NCBI GenBank assembly: GCA_902766475.1
Contig: CACXDQ010000116.1
Span: 1-5,774 of the forward strand
DNA length: 5,774 nt
Origin: an uncultured Eubacteriales bacterium
Lineage (GTDB): Bacteria > Bacillota > Clostridia > Christensenellales > Borkfalkiaceae
Direction: 5' to 3'
Shown: piece after piece, positions 1-4,565 of the stretch
Position numbering within the stretch: the stretch's first letter is position 1
Layout of the letters: the number at the start of each line of letters is the position of its first letter
Made by a program: the position numbers and the translations under genes
The notes under the pieces: model-generated
What the model saw: only the letters and a program-made list of their open reading frames with translations
Databases searched by the model: none
Told to the model about the DNA's origin: nothing

Positions 1-57
1 AAGATAAGAGAGGCGGTTATAAAGGCGAAACTCAGCGGAGAATGGACTGAAATTTAA
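1..57 (+). CDS. C-terminal tail of an unidentified protein (partial)
   Basis: The first 54 bases read as an open frame of 18 codons ending KLSGEWTEI, followed by a TAA stop at 55-57. The codon choice (GCG, ATA, AAG, GAA) resembles the other genes here, and the frame ends shortly before a strong terminator, which fits a gene end. Another frame is also open as far as a TGA at 48-50, so the assignment is not certain. The piece is too short to name a family. Confidence 0.45.
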   Translation, partial: KIREAVIKAKLSGEWTEI

Positions 58-91
58 TGCGGAATACGGAATTCGTAATTCTTAATTTGTA

Positions 92-128
92 AAAAGACGG
101 ATAGAGAAAGGCTCTCTATCCGTCTTTT
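92..128. terminator. Bidirectional intrinsic terminator between convergent genes
   Basis: A perfect 16-bp inverted repeat (arms 92-107 and 113-128, loop AAGGC) has A-rich left and T-rich right ends, so a U-tract follows the hairpin on either strand. It lies between the stop of the rightward partial gene and the stop of the leftward ssb gene, and can serve both. Confidence 0.9.
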
Positions 129-170
129 GGTTTGGCTTAAATAGTCGTTTGACAAGATATATTTATTCGC

Positions 171-878
171 CTAAGCGAGAGAGGCTTCGCCGTTTTCGCC
201 ATGCTCTCCGCTTATGAAATTCAAGTCAAATTCGGCTTCGGCGTCGAAGTCGTCGGCGTTCTCGTATGCCGATAACTTGCTTATCGACACCTCGTATGCC
301 GTCATCGTCTTTGTTTCCGTTTCCGACAGCTTCTTTGTGTATTCTCGGCTCTGTATTCTTCCGGAAATGGCTATCTTTTCGCCGACCGACAGATTTTTCA
401 CAAACCTTGCGTTTCTTCCCCACGCTATGCAAGGAATGTAGTCAGACTTATTGTACGCTCTGTTCACGGCGATAAGCACGTCGGCTATTTCCCTCGAAAA
501 TGGCGTCGTCCTGTAAATGGGCGGCTTGCAGATATAGCCCGAAAGCACGATGTTGTTGGGGTTTTTAGCCGTTTTCCCGTCGATAAGCTCACGGATAAAC
601 ACCGTCAGCATAAGTTTGCTTTTCCCATCCGACAGCTTGTTATAGCTTCTGAACTGTCCGATTGCGGAAATTTCCGAGCCGACTTTCAGATCGTTAAGCT
701 CTATAAGCCGTTCGGAAATGGTGACCGGAAGCACGTCGGCTTGTCCCGACAATCTCTTTACAAGCACGTCCGTTTCGTAAAAGCCCTCGCCGTAGACCTC
801 GTGCGAATATCTCGCCTCGGTTACGATCTCTCCCTTGATGAAAACTCTGTTGTTGTTCTGTTTTTCCTCGTTATACAT
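171..878 (-). CDS. ssb: Single-stranded DNA-binding protein with two OB folds
   Basis: This 235-aa protein has two OB-fold regions. The first, about residues 11-98 (starting VFIKGEIVTEARY), is divergent. The second, about 108-205, carries the classical SSB pattern: VLSGYICKPPIYRTTPFSREIA, then IAVNRAYNKSDYIPCIAWG, then GEKIAISGRIQSREY. The family coats single-stranded DNA during replication, recombination and repair. Typical bacterial SSB has one OB fold and a C-terminal tip ending DDDIPF. Here an acidic stretch with an FDLNF-like motif (about 209-221) is followed by 14 more residues ending EASLA, so the usual exposed partner-binding tip is not terminal. The gene is not between rpsF and rpsR, where the main Bacillota ssb usually sits, so it may be a paralogue. 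The ATG at 878 is preceded by GGGAGAA (884-890) at 5-nt spacing. The gene appears monocistronic. Confidence 0.85.
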   Translation of the reverse strand: MYNEEKQNNNRVFIKGEIVTEARYSHEVYGEGFYETDVLVKRLSGQADVLPVTISERLIELNDLKVGSEISAIGQFRSYNKLSDGKSKLMLTVFIRELIDGKTAKNPNNIVLSGYICKPPIYRTTPFSREIADVLIAVNRAYNKSDYIPCIAWGRNARFVKNLSVGEKIAISGRIQSREYTKKLSETETKTMTAYEVSISKLSAYENADDFDAEAEFDLNFISGEHGENGEASLA

Positions 879-897
879 TATGGTTCTCCCGTAAAAT

Positions 898-911
898 GGG
901 GCTTATGCCCC
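898..911 (-). promoter_or_regulatory. GC-rich hairpin in the ssb leader, just upstream of the ribosome binding site
   Basis: A perfect 5-bp G/C stem (GGGGC, 4-nt loop, GCCCC) lies 7 nt upstream of the GGGAGAA ribosome binding site of ssb. It would be transcribed from the promoter at 960-988. There is no U-tract, so it is not a terminator. A role in translation control or mRNA stability is inference. Confidence 0.4.
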
Positions 912-959
912 GTAAGTGCTTTAATTGTAGCACATAAAGAATAACGAAAACAGAGAGAT

Positions 960-988
960 ATTGTAGAGAAAAAGTCAGATTTTGTCGA
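960..988 (-). promoter_or_regulatory. Predicted promoter of ssb
   Basis: On the minus strand TCGACA (983-988) is followed after 17 nt by TACAAT (960-965). Each hexamer differs by one base from the sigma-A consensus. The start site would lie near 953, giving a leader of about 75 nt. A second TACAAT at 924-929 lacks a clear -35 hexamer and is a weaker alternative. Confidence 0.6.
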
Positions 989-995
989 TTTCGGC

Positions 996-1024
996 TTGCA
1001 TTTATCGACCGATAGTGTTATAAT
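996..1024 (+). promoter_or_regulatory. Promoter of the first structured-RNA repeat unit
   Basis: TTGCAT (996-1001) is followed after exactly 17 nt by a perfect TATAAT (1019-1024), and the TGT at 1016-1018 makes it an extended -10. The predicted start is about 1030-1032. It is divergent from the ssb promoter. Unlike the promoters of the later copies, its -35 lies outside the repeat. Confidence 0.65.
1003..1014. promoter_or_regulatory. Palindrome in the spacer of the first repeat promoter (possible operator)
   Basis: The sequence TATCG-AC-CGATA is a perfect 5-bp inverted repeat with a 2-bp centre. It lies between the -35 (996-1001) and -10 (1019-1024) of the rightward promoter. Overlapping it, GTCGAT (984-989) and ATCGAC (1004-1009) form a second, wider inverted repeat that covers part of the ssb -35 box. 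Such placement suits a repressor site acting on both divergent promoters, but no regulator gene is adjacent and the cognate protein is unknown. Confidence 0.35.
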
Positions 1025-1027
1025 ACA

Positions 1028-1147
1028 AGCGTAAGTTTGCTAAACGCAAACTGAAAACTGTCGTTTTCACCGAACTTTTCTTGCGAAAATTTCGGACGCT
1101 CTCTTGAAAGCAATCATAAAAATGCCCTTGCAAGCAAGCATTTTTAT
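1028..1147 (+). ncRNA. Candidate structured small RNA, copy 1
   Basis: Downstream of the extended -10 at 1016-1024 are three adjoining hairpins: 1034-1040 with 1046-1052; 1053-1058 with 1063-1068; and 1070-1080 with 1085-1095, which has one internal C/T mismatch and a TTGC loop. A possible outer stem (1028-1032 with 1096-1100) would close them into a compact four-way junction with almost no unpaired bases. A terminator-like hairpin follows at 1116-1147. The predicted transcript start (about 1031) falls inside the left arm of the outer stem, so that stem may be only partly present in the RNA. GCGT 1029-1032 could alternatively pair with ACGC 1044-1047. I do not recognise an RNA family; a structured mobile DNA element is the main alternative. 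Confidence 0.55.
1116..1147 (+). terminator. Terminator-like hairpin at the end of repeat copy 1
   Basis: Arms ATAAAAATGC (1116-1125) and GCATTTTTAT (1138-1147) form a 10-bp stem. Inside it a 2-nt bulge (CC) and a further TTG/CAA stem enclose the loop CAAG. The T-rich arm runs straight into TTTATG, which leads into the next promoter. The stem is A/T-rich, so termination may be incomplete, and it could act on either strand. Confidence 0.55.
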
Positions 1148-1150
1148 TTA

Positions 1151-1159
1151 TGTTATAAT
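1151..1159 (+). promoter_or_regulatory. Extended -10 promoter of repeat copy 2
   Basis: TGTTATAAT combines the TGn extension with a perfect TATAAT (1154-1159). At 17-nt spacing the -35 position reads CAAGCA, inside the preceding terminator, so there is no good -35 box. Extended -10 promoters can work without one. Confidence 0.5.
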
Positions 1160-1161
1160 AC

Positions 1162-1281
1162 AAGCGTAAGTTTGCTAAACGCAAACCGAAACCTATGGTT
1201 TCACCGAACTTTTCTTGCGAAAATTTCGGACGCTTTCTTGAAAGCAATTATAAAAATGCTATTGCAAGCAAGCATTTTTAT
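1162..1281 (+). ncRNA. Candidate structured small RNA, copy 2
   Basis: This copy has the same layout as copy 1. The hairpins are 1170-1175 with 1181-1186; 1188-1193 with 1197-1202; and 1204-1214 with 1219-1229. The possible outer stem, 1162-1167 with 1230-1235, is one pair longer than in copy 1. In the second hairpin GAAAAC/GTTTTC of copy 1 has become GAAACC/GGTTTC: the pair A1057-T1064 is replaced by C1192-G1198, so pairing is kept. Its loop changed from TGTC to TAT. A terminator-like hairpin follows at 1250-1281. Transcription would start near 1166. Function is unknown. Confidence 0.55.
1250..1281 (+). terminator. Terminator-like hairpin at the end of repeat copy 2
   Basis: Arms 1250-1259 and 1272-1281 repeat the 10-bp stem of copy 1. 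The internal bulge is TA instead of CC, with the same TTG/CAA inner stem and CAAG loop. It would separate the small-RNA unit from the PHP gene, which then needs its own promoter at 1285-1293. Confidence 0.55.
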
Positions 1282-1284
1282 TTA

Positions 1285-1293
1285 TGTTATAAT
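1285..1293 (+). promoter_or_regulatory. Extended -10 promoter giving a leaderless PHP-gene mRNA
   Basis: The third TGTTATAAT ends at 1293. The A of the ATG at 1300 is the seventh base downstream, which is where transcription normally starts. No Shine-Dalgarno sequence fits in the 6 bases between. At the -35 position the sequence reads CAAGCA (1265-1270), which is poor, so activity would rest on the extended -10. Confidence 0.55.
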
Positions 1294-1299
1294 ACCATT

Positions 1300-1971
1300 A
1301 TGCTTATAGATCCTCATACACATTCAAACGAAATAAGCCTTTGCAGCAGAATATCTTTAAACGATATAGTCGACGTAAAAAAGCAAGCCGGTTACGGCGG
1401 AATAGTAATAACAAACCATTGCCAACCTTGGTATTACGTCCAAAACGAACATGCGGAGTTTATGAAGAAATTCGTAAACGTTTACAAAGATGGCAAAAAA
1501 TACGCCGATACGGTGGGCTTTAAAGTTATGCTCGGCATCGAGGTGTCAATAAACGAGCCGCTTTATACCGATTGGCTTATCTACGGGCTTAGCGAAAAAG
1601 ACCTATTATCAAGCCCGTGCCTATATATGTTAAATCAGAAAGAGCTTTTCGAGTTTTGCGAGTCGTGTGGCGCAATTCTCGTTCAGGCGCACCCGTTCAG
1701 GGGCGAAATGCGGCCGCTCGATCCTGAATATATGCGAGGCGTTGAGGTAAACTGTCAGCCGAACGACCTTAAAAGGAAGGACGACGTAATAGCCTTCGCC
1801 AAACAAAACGGGCTGCTTCTGACGAGCGGTGTAGACTATCACGGGCGTGAAATGACAATGTTTTGCGGAATGGAAGTTCCCGACGATACGGAAACTTCCG
1901 CCGATTTTGCGAAGTGCTTAAAAGAGGGGAAAGCTAAATTATTCATCGACGGAAAAGTGCTTGAAATATAA
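1300..1971 (+). CDS. PHP-domain metal-dependent phosphoesterase
   Basis: This 223-aa protein carries the PHP metal-binding motifs in order: DPHTHS (H6, H8), TNH (H40), GIE (E81), QAHPFR (H131) and GVDYH (D179, H181). The family hydrolyses phosphoester bonds using a cluster of two or three metals. Small members of this size include histidinol-phosphatase-like and nucleotide phosphoesterases, and the substrate cannot be told from sequence. The frame is open upstream to an ATG at 1195, but that extension would translate repeat copy 2. The PHP fold starts right at MLIDPHTH, so I choose the ATG at 1300. That start has no ribosome binding site and sits 7 nt after a perfect extended -10, which implies a leaderless mRNA. 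The gene stands alone and ends at a shared terminator. Confidence 0.85.
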   Translation: MLIDPHTHSNEISLCSRISLNDIVDVKKQAGYGGIVITNHCQPWYYVQNEHAEFMKKFVNVYKDGKKYADTVGFKVMLGIEVSINEPLYTDWLIYGLSEKDLLSSPCLYMLNQKELFEFCESCGAILVQAHPFRGEMRPLDPEYMRGVEVNCQPNDLKRKDDVIAFAKQNGLLLTSGVDYHGREMTMFCGMEVPDDTETSADFAKCLKEGKAKLFIDGKVLEI

Positions 1972-1975
1972 TAAA

Positions 1976-2012
1976 AAGGGCGTGAAAACAGCAAAGCTGT
2001 TTTCACGCCCTT
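1976..2012. terminator. Bidirectional intrinsic terminator between the PHP and TSCPD genes
   Basis: A perfect 17-bp inverted repeat (1976-1992 with 1996-2012) encloses an AAA loop and starts 4 nt after the PHP stop codon. The leftward direction has the better U-tract (CCCTTTTTATTAT); the rightward side is followed by TTAGTTTGTTT. It can end both convergent transcripts. Confidence 0.9.
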
Positions 2013-2025
2013 AGTTTGTTTATGG

Positions 2026-2292
2026 TTATTCTTCTTCTTTTGCTTCCGATCTTGACTTATATTCGGACAAAGCTCTGGCGAGCTGATCCGGGCAAGAAGT
2101 ATTGCCCTTGCATCTTATGCCGCTGAGCGTCGAGATAACTTCGTCAACGGGTTTGCCGTTTACGAGACGTGCAATACCTTGAAGATTGCCGCTGCAACCG
2201 CCTATAAATTTTACGTTTTCAACTCTGTCGTCCGGCGTGACGTCGAATAAGATCTGTCTGCTGCAAGTTCCTTTAGTCAAATAAGTTTGCAT
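2026..2292 (-). CDS. TSCPD domain-containing protein (TIGR03905 type)
   Basis: This small 88-aa protein has the pattern of stand-alone TSCPD proteins common in Clostridia: GTCSRQI (C10), VKFIGGCSGNLQGIARLV (C33), then GIRCKGNTSCPDQLARAL (C61, C67). The same domain occurs at the C-terminus of vitamin-B12-dependent ribonucleotide reductases. The four conserved cysteines could bind a metal. The role of the free-standing form is not established. The tail (about 79-88) is charged and probably disordered. AAGGAGG (2298-2304) precedes the ATG at 2292 and directly abuts the stop codon of the DUF4364 gene upstream, 12 nt away, so this is the last gene of the leftward operon. Confidence 0.85.
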   Translation of the reverse strand: MQTYLTKGTCSRQILFDVTPDDRVENVKFIGGCSGNLQGIARLVNGKPVDEVISTLSGIRCKGNTSCPDQLARALSEYKSRSEAKEEE

Positions 2293-2304
2293 CTTTACCT
2301 CCTT

Positions 2305-2832
2305 TTAATCTACTATGCTTTCGTAGATCGTAGCATAAGCGCTTTCCGCCTTTTCTTCCCACGTCCGATAAATAGTCTTTGCGGTCTGTCTGTTCGGCAC
2401 GACGAGTTTAAGTTCCATAAGCGGTTGAGACGGTTCGATAATTTTGAGATAGACGGTGTAAGTTCCGTCTTTGTTCATATAATAGTCCGCCACACACTCT
2501 TGCCGCTTGCGATATTTCGTCCTGTTGTTTTTGACGAATTTGGAAATTTCCTCACGAAGAGAAGATGGGATCTGAACATAGAAGTCCGCCAGACAGCTTC
2601 TACCGTCCGGCGTAATGGAATATAACGGATCGCCGCTCGCCGTTACGTTGTAGATAAACGCATTGTCGAGCATTGCGCTGAGTAGCGGCTTACAATCCAT
2701 ATAATTTATCCATCCGTTAGAAAGCGAACACATATCGAGAAGGGTACTTTCCGATAGTGGCACTTCCATTTTGTCAAAGACGAATAATAGTATTAATTTG
2801 TTTACAAACGAATCGCCTTTGACGGTGAGCAT
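2305..2832 (-). CDS. DUF4364 family protein, winged-helix type
   Basis: The 175-aa protein matches the DUF4364 pattern by eye. The N-terminal part (about 9-85) has the look of a winged helix: NKLILLFVFDKMEVPLSESTL..., a helix containing LLSAMLDNAFIY, then a wing-like YSITPDGRSCL. The C-terminal part (about 86-170) contains IPSSLREEISKFV, ADYYMNKDGTYTVYLKI and LMELKLVVPNRQTAKTIYRTWE. The family is widespread in Clostridia, usually with no assigned function. A DNA-binding regulatory role is inference from the fold. AGAGGA (2840-2845) sits 7 nt before the ATG at 2832, and the gene starts 18 nt after the HPr-like gene. Confidence 0.8.
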   Translation of the reverse strand: MLTVKGDSFVNKLILLFVFDKMEVPLSESTLLDMCSLSNGWINYMDCKPLLSAMLDNAFIYNVTASGDPLYSITPDGRSCLADFYVQIPSSLREEISKFVKNNRTKYRKRQECVADYYMNKDGTYTVYLKIIEPSQPLMELKLVVPNRQTAKTIYRTWEEKAESAYATIYESIVD

Positions 2833-2850
2833 ACACTTGTCCTCTTGACT

Positions 2851-3075
2851 TTAAGCGAATTGTTTAAGCTCTTCGATAAGGTCCTGACAATCGTTGCTGT
2901 GGATCTCAACGGTGATGGGCTTGGAAAGGTCAAGACTGAATATGCCGAGAATTGACTTAGCGTCTACGACGTATCTGTCGCTTCTGAGATCTATATCGTA
3001 AGAATATTTCTGAACGATAGAGACGAATGATTTGACCTGATTAGCCATCTGAAGAGAAATTTGTACCGATTTCAT
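2851..3075 (-). CDS. HPr-like protein lacking the active-site histidine
   Basis: The 74-aa protein has the length and pattern of an HPr domain. Residues 22-48 (KYSYDIDL...VVDAKSILGIFSL) align with the HPr core KYDADVNL...VNLKSIMGVMSL. The phospho-acceptor loop GIHARPA is replaced by a segment around MANQVKS (10-16), with no histidine; the only His is H59, in another part of the fold. It therefore cannot act as a normal PTS phosphocarrier. Ser41 in KSILG matches the regulatory Ser46 that HPr kinase modifies, so phosphorylation there is conceivable. This is the first gene of the leftward operon. AGGAGG (3085-3090) lies 9 nt before the ATG. A regulatory rather than sugar-transport role is inference. 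Confidence 0.75.
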   Translation of the reverse strand: MKSVQISLQMANQVKSFVSIVQKYSYDIDLRSDRYVVDAKSILGIFSLDLSKPITVEIHSNDCQDLIEELKQFA

Positions 3076-3097
3076 TAAAAACTTCCTCCTATTATAG

Positions 3098-3126
3098 CGG
3101 CTTGCCGTGTCTTTAAAAACAAGCCG
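3098..3126 (-). promoter_or_regulatory. Leader hairpin of the HPr-like operon
   Basis: CGGCTTG and CAAGCCG form a perfect 7-bp stem around a 15-nt loop in the predicted leader. Its 3' arm ends 7 nt upstream of the AGGAGG ribosome binding site. No U-tract follows, so it is not a terminator. It may stabilise the mRNA or affect ribosome access. Confidence 0.45.
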
Positions 3127-3143
3127 AAACTATTCCTATAAAC

Positions 3144-3172
3144 ATTATACAAAATTTTCAAAAAAAAATCAA
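3144..3172 (-). promoter_or_regulatory. Promoter of the HPr-like/DUF4364/TSCPD operon
   Basis: On the minus strand TTGATT (3167-3172) is followed after 17 nt by a perfect TATAAT (3144-3149). The spacer contains a run of T. The start would be near 3137, giving a leader of about 60 nt that includes the hairpin at 3098-3126. Confidence 0.7.
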
Positions 3173-3191
3173 TAGTTTTATCGCAAATATA

Positions 3192-3220
3192 TTGAATACC
3201 TTTAAAAAATGTGTTATAAT
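3192..3220 (+). promoter_or_regulatory. Promoter of the rightward unknown/NUDIX/CPBP operon
   Basis: TTGAAT (3192-3197), a 17-nt spacer and TATAAT (3215-3220) with the TGT extension form a strong extended -10 promoter. It has the same TGTTATAAT 9-mer as the tandem repeat. The start is expected near 3227, leaving a leader of about 27 nt. Confidence 0.75.
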
Positions 3221-3253
3221 TGATTTACTATATTTATTTTCGGGGTGCTTTTA

Positions 3254-4033
3254 ATGAAATTTACGCCTTTAAACGCCGTATCCGATTTCAAAAAGGCGAT
3301 GGACGGGCTTATCTCGTCGAAATACGTCCTTTCCGACAAGCATATAAGCGAGGTTTTCAGGGTGATAACCTCGTCGAAAGTTTTATTCGAGCTGTTTCAG
3401 TACGTCACCGAGGGGTTTGACTTTGACGAGTATTTAAACGTGTGCTTTTCCGTAACCCCCGACGGCAAGGGCTATTTTACTCCGCCCAAAAAGGAAGAAG
3501 ATTTTCTCGCCCTCGTCTTTCTTATTTTAAAGGAAGCCGATTCGAAAAATCTCGATCTCTTAGAGCTTGCGGACAAATTTTTCCCGAGCGGCGGCGGTAA
3601 ACAAGCTTCCTACGGCGTGTTCGTAACAGAGGTTTTTATCCCCTTTGAGGACGCCACCGAAAGGGCGGTGCTAAAAATATTGAACGCCAAGATAGAGGGC
3701 GAGATAGAGGCTTTCGACAATGTGGCGAGCGATGAAGAAACAATGCCGAAAGAGCTTTATAAGGGTGAAAATTCCGACAATGCGGTAACCGACAAGGCTG
3801 TCGACTATATAGAAAAGACCAAGGGCGTGGTTTCGTCTTTCAAAATCGACGAAAACACAAAGGACGAGGCAAAATATATTTTGGACGCACTTATCGACGG
3901 GCTTAAAGAAAATGATATGCAGAAAGTGTCGGTATGCCTTTCCGCACTCGACTATATGAAAAAAAGCGTGAGAAAATTCAAGCTCGATATGGACGGGCTT
4001 ACAATGGCGATAGGCGAGGTAATAAATGATTGA
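3254..4033 (+). CDS. Hypothetical protein, first gene of the NUDIX/CPBP operon
   Basis: I do not recognise this 259-aa protein. It is soluble-looking and acidic, with no signal peptide or membrane segment. The N-terminal half (to about residue 145) is mixed helix and strand, with a hydrophobic helix EEDFLALVFLILKEA and a GGG turn. A low-complexity acidic linker follows (about 150-180, EAFDNVASDEETMPKE...). The C-terminal part (from about 185) looks entirely helical. I prefer the ATG at 3254, which has GGGGTG (3242-3247) at 6-nt spacing; the in-frame GTG at 3245 lies within that site and has nothing upstream. The last 8 bases overlap the NUDIX gene, implying translational coupling. Confidence 0.8.
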   Translation: MKFTPLNAVSDFKKAMDGLISSKYVLSDKHISEVFRVITSSKVLFELFQYVTEGFDFDEYLNVCFSVTPDGKGYFTPPKKEEDFLALVFLILKEADSKNLDLLELADKFFPSGGGKQASYGVFVTEVFIPFEDATERAVLKILNAKIEGEIEAFDNVASDEETMPKELYKGENSDNAVTDKAVDYIEKTKGVVSSFKIDENTKDEAKYILDALIDGLKENDMQKVSVCLSALDYMKKSVRKFKLDMDGLTMAIGEVIND

Positions 4034-4565
4034 AAAGAAGAAAAATTCGAGAGAAATTTACAATATCAAATGGATGGATATCCGTGAGGACGAGGTAGAG
4101 GCAAAGGGCGGAAAGACGGCAAGCAGAATCGTTATAAGCCATTGCGGCGGCGCAGCCGTCCTCGCCGTAAAGGACGGAAAGATTTTGCTTGAAAGACAGT
4201 TCCGCTATCCGCTCGGCAAGGAGATATGGGAAATACCGGCGGGCAAGAGGGACGAGGGCGAAAGCTTTTTCGATACGGCTAAGAGAGAACTTGAAGAGGA
4301 AACGGGGCTTATACCCTTAAATCTCACGAAAATAACGGAGATTTTTCCTTCTCCGGGCTATACGGACGAGATAATAGGCATTTTCTTCGCCGATAAATTC
4401 GAGGACGGAAAGCTCTGTTTCGACGATACGGAGGACCTTTCTTCGGAATGGGTAGACGTTAAAAAGGTATTCAAAATGATAGACTGCGGCGAAATTGCCG
4501 ACGGGAAATCGCTCGTTGCGCTCCTTTGGTACAGGGCAAAGATAGCGGAAGATGAAAGGGCTTGA
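4026..4565 (+). CDS. NUDIX hydrolase, ADP-ribose pyrophosphatase type
   Basis: This 179-aa protein has a complete Nudix box GX5EX7REUXEEXGU at residues 73-95: G73, E79, R87-E88, E91-E92, G94. The glutamates bind the catalytic metal. Upstream, LERQFRYPLGKEIWEIPAG is typical of ADP-ribose pyrophosphatases. P110 in FPSPGYTDE lies 16 residues after the box glycine, the spacing associated with ADP-ribose specificity. Such enzymes split ADP-ribose into AMP and ribose 5-phosphate. Other nucleoside-diphosphate sugars remain possible substrates. The ATG at 4026 has GAGGT (4016-4020) at 5-nt spacing inside the preceding gene, and the 8-bp overlap suggests coupled translation. The end overlaps the CPBP gene by 14 bp. 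Confidence 0.9.
   Translation: MIEKKKNSREIYNIKWMDIREDEVEAKGGKTASRIVISHCGGAAVLAVKDGKILLERQFRYPLGKEIWEIPAGKRDEGESFFDTAKRELEEETGLIPLNLTKITEIFPSPGYTDEIIGIFFADKFEDGKLCFDDTEDLSSEWVDVKKVFKMIDCGEIADGKSLVALLWYRAKIAEDERA

Larger units (their letters stand above)
1016..1295 (+). repeat. Tandem direct repeat: two ~135-bp units plus the start of a third
   Basis: Copy 1 is 1016-1150 (135 bp) and copy 2 is 1151-1284 (134 bp). They are about 94% identical by eye. The first 11 bases of a third copy (TGTTATAATAC) are at 1285-1295. Each unit begins with the extended -10 motif TGTTATAAT and ends with a terminator-like hairpin. The differences are concentrated in loops, a bulge, linker positions and one compensated stem pair. 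No transposase, target duplication or coding function is visible. Confidence 0.95.

Noticed and set aside
61..88. AT-rich stretch containing GAATTCGTAATTC
   Set aside because: It is a short imperfect palindrome without a second copy in the window, so no repeat family or function can be supported.
1002..1247. An 81-codon open frame on the minus strand across the tandem repeat
   Set aside because: Its two halves are translations of the repeat copies, there is no ribosome binding site, and it spans the promoters and terminators on the other strand.
1016..1284. CRISPR array, tRNA pair or integron attC sites
   Set aside because: The units are contiguous ~135-bp direct repeats without spacers. 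The four-way fold lacks tRNA arms and T-loop consensus, and no GTTRRRY-type core or integrase is visible.
1016..1284. Riboswitch controlling the PHP gene
   Set aside because: Each copy has its own promoter and terminator, and the PHP gene has a separate promoter after copy 2, so the RNA is not part of the predicted PHP mRNA.
1195..1299. N-terminal extension of the PHP protein from the ATG at 1195
   Set aside because: It would translate repeat copy 2. The PHP fold begins at the ATG at 1300, and no ribosome binding site precedes 1195.
3091..3096. TATAAT on the minus strand next to the HPr-like ribosome binding site
   Set aside because: Transcription from it would start inside or beyond the AGGAGG, and no -35 box is seen. 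The promoter at 3144-3172 is better.
3245..3253. GTG start for the unknown protein
   Set aside because: It lies inside the GGGGTG that serves as ribosome binding site for the ATG at 3254, and nothing purine-rich precedes it.
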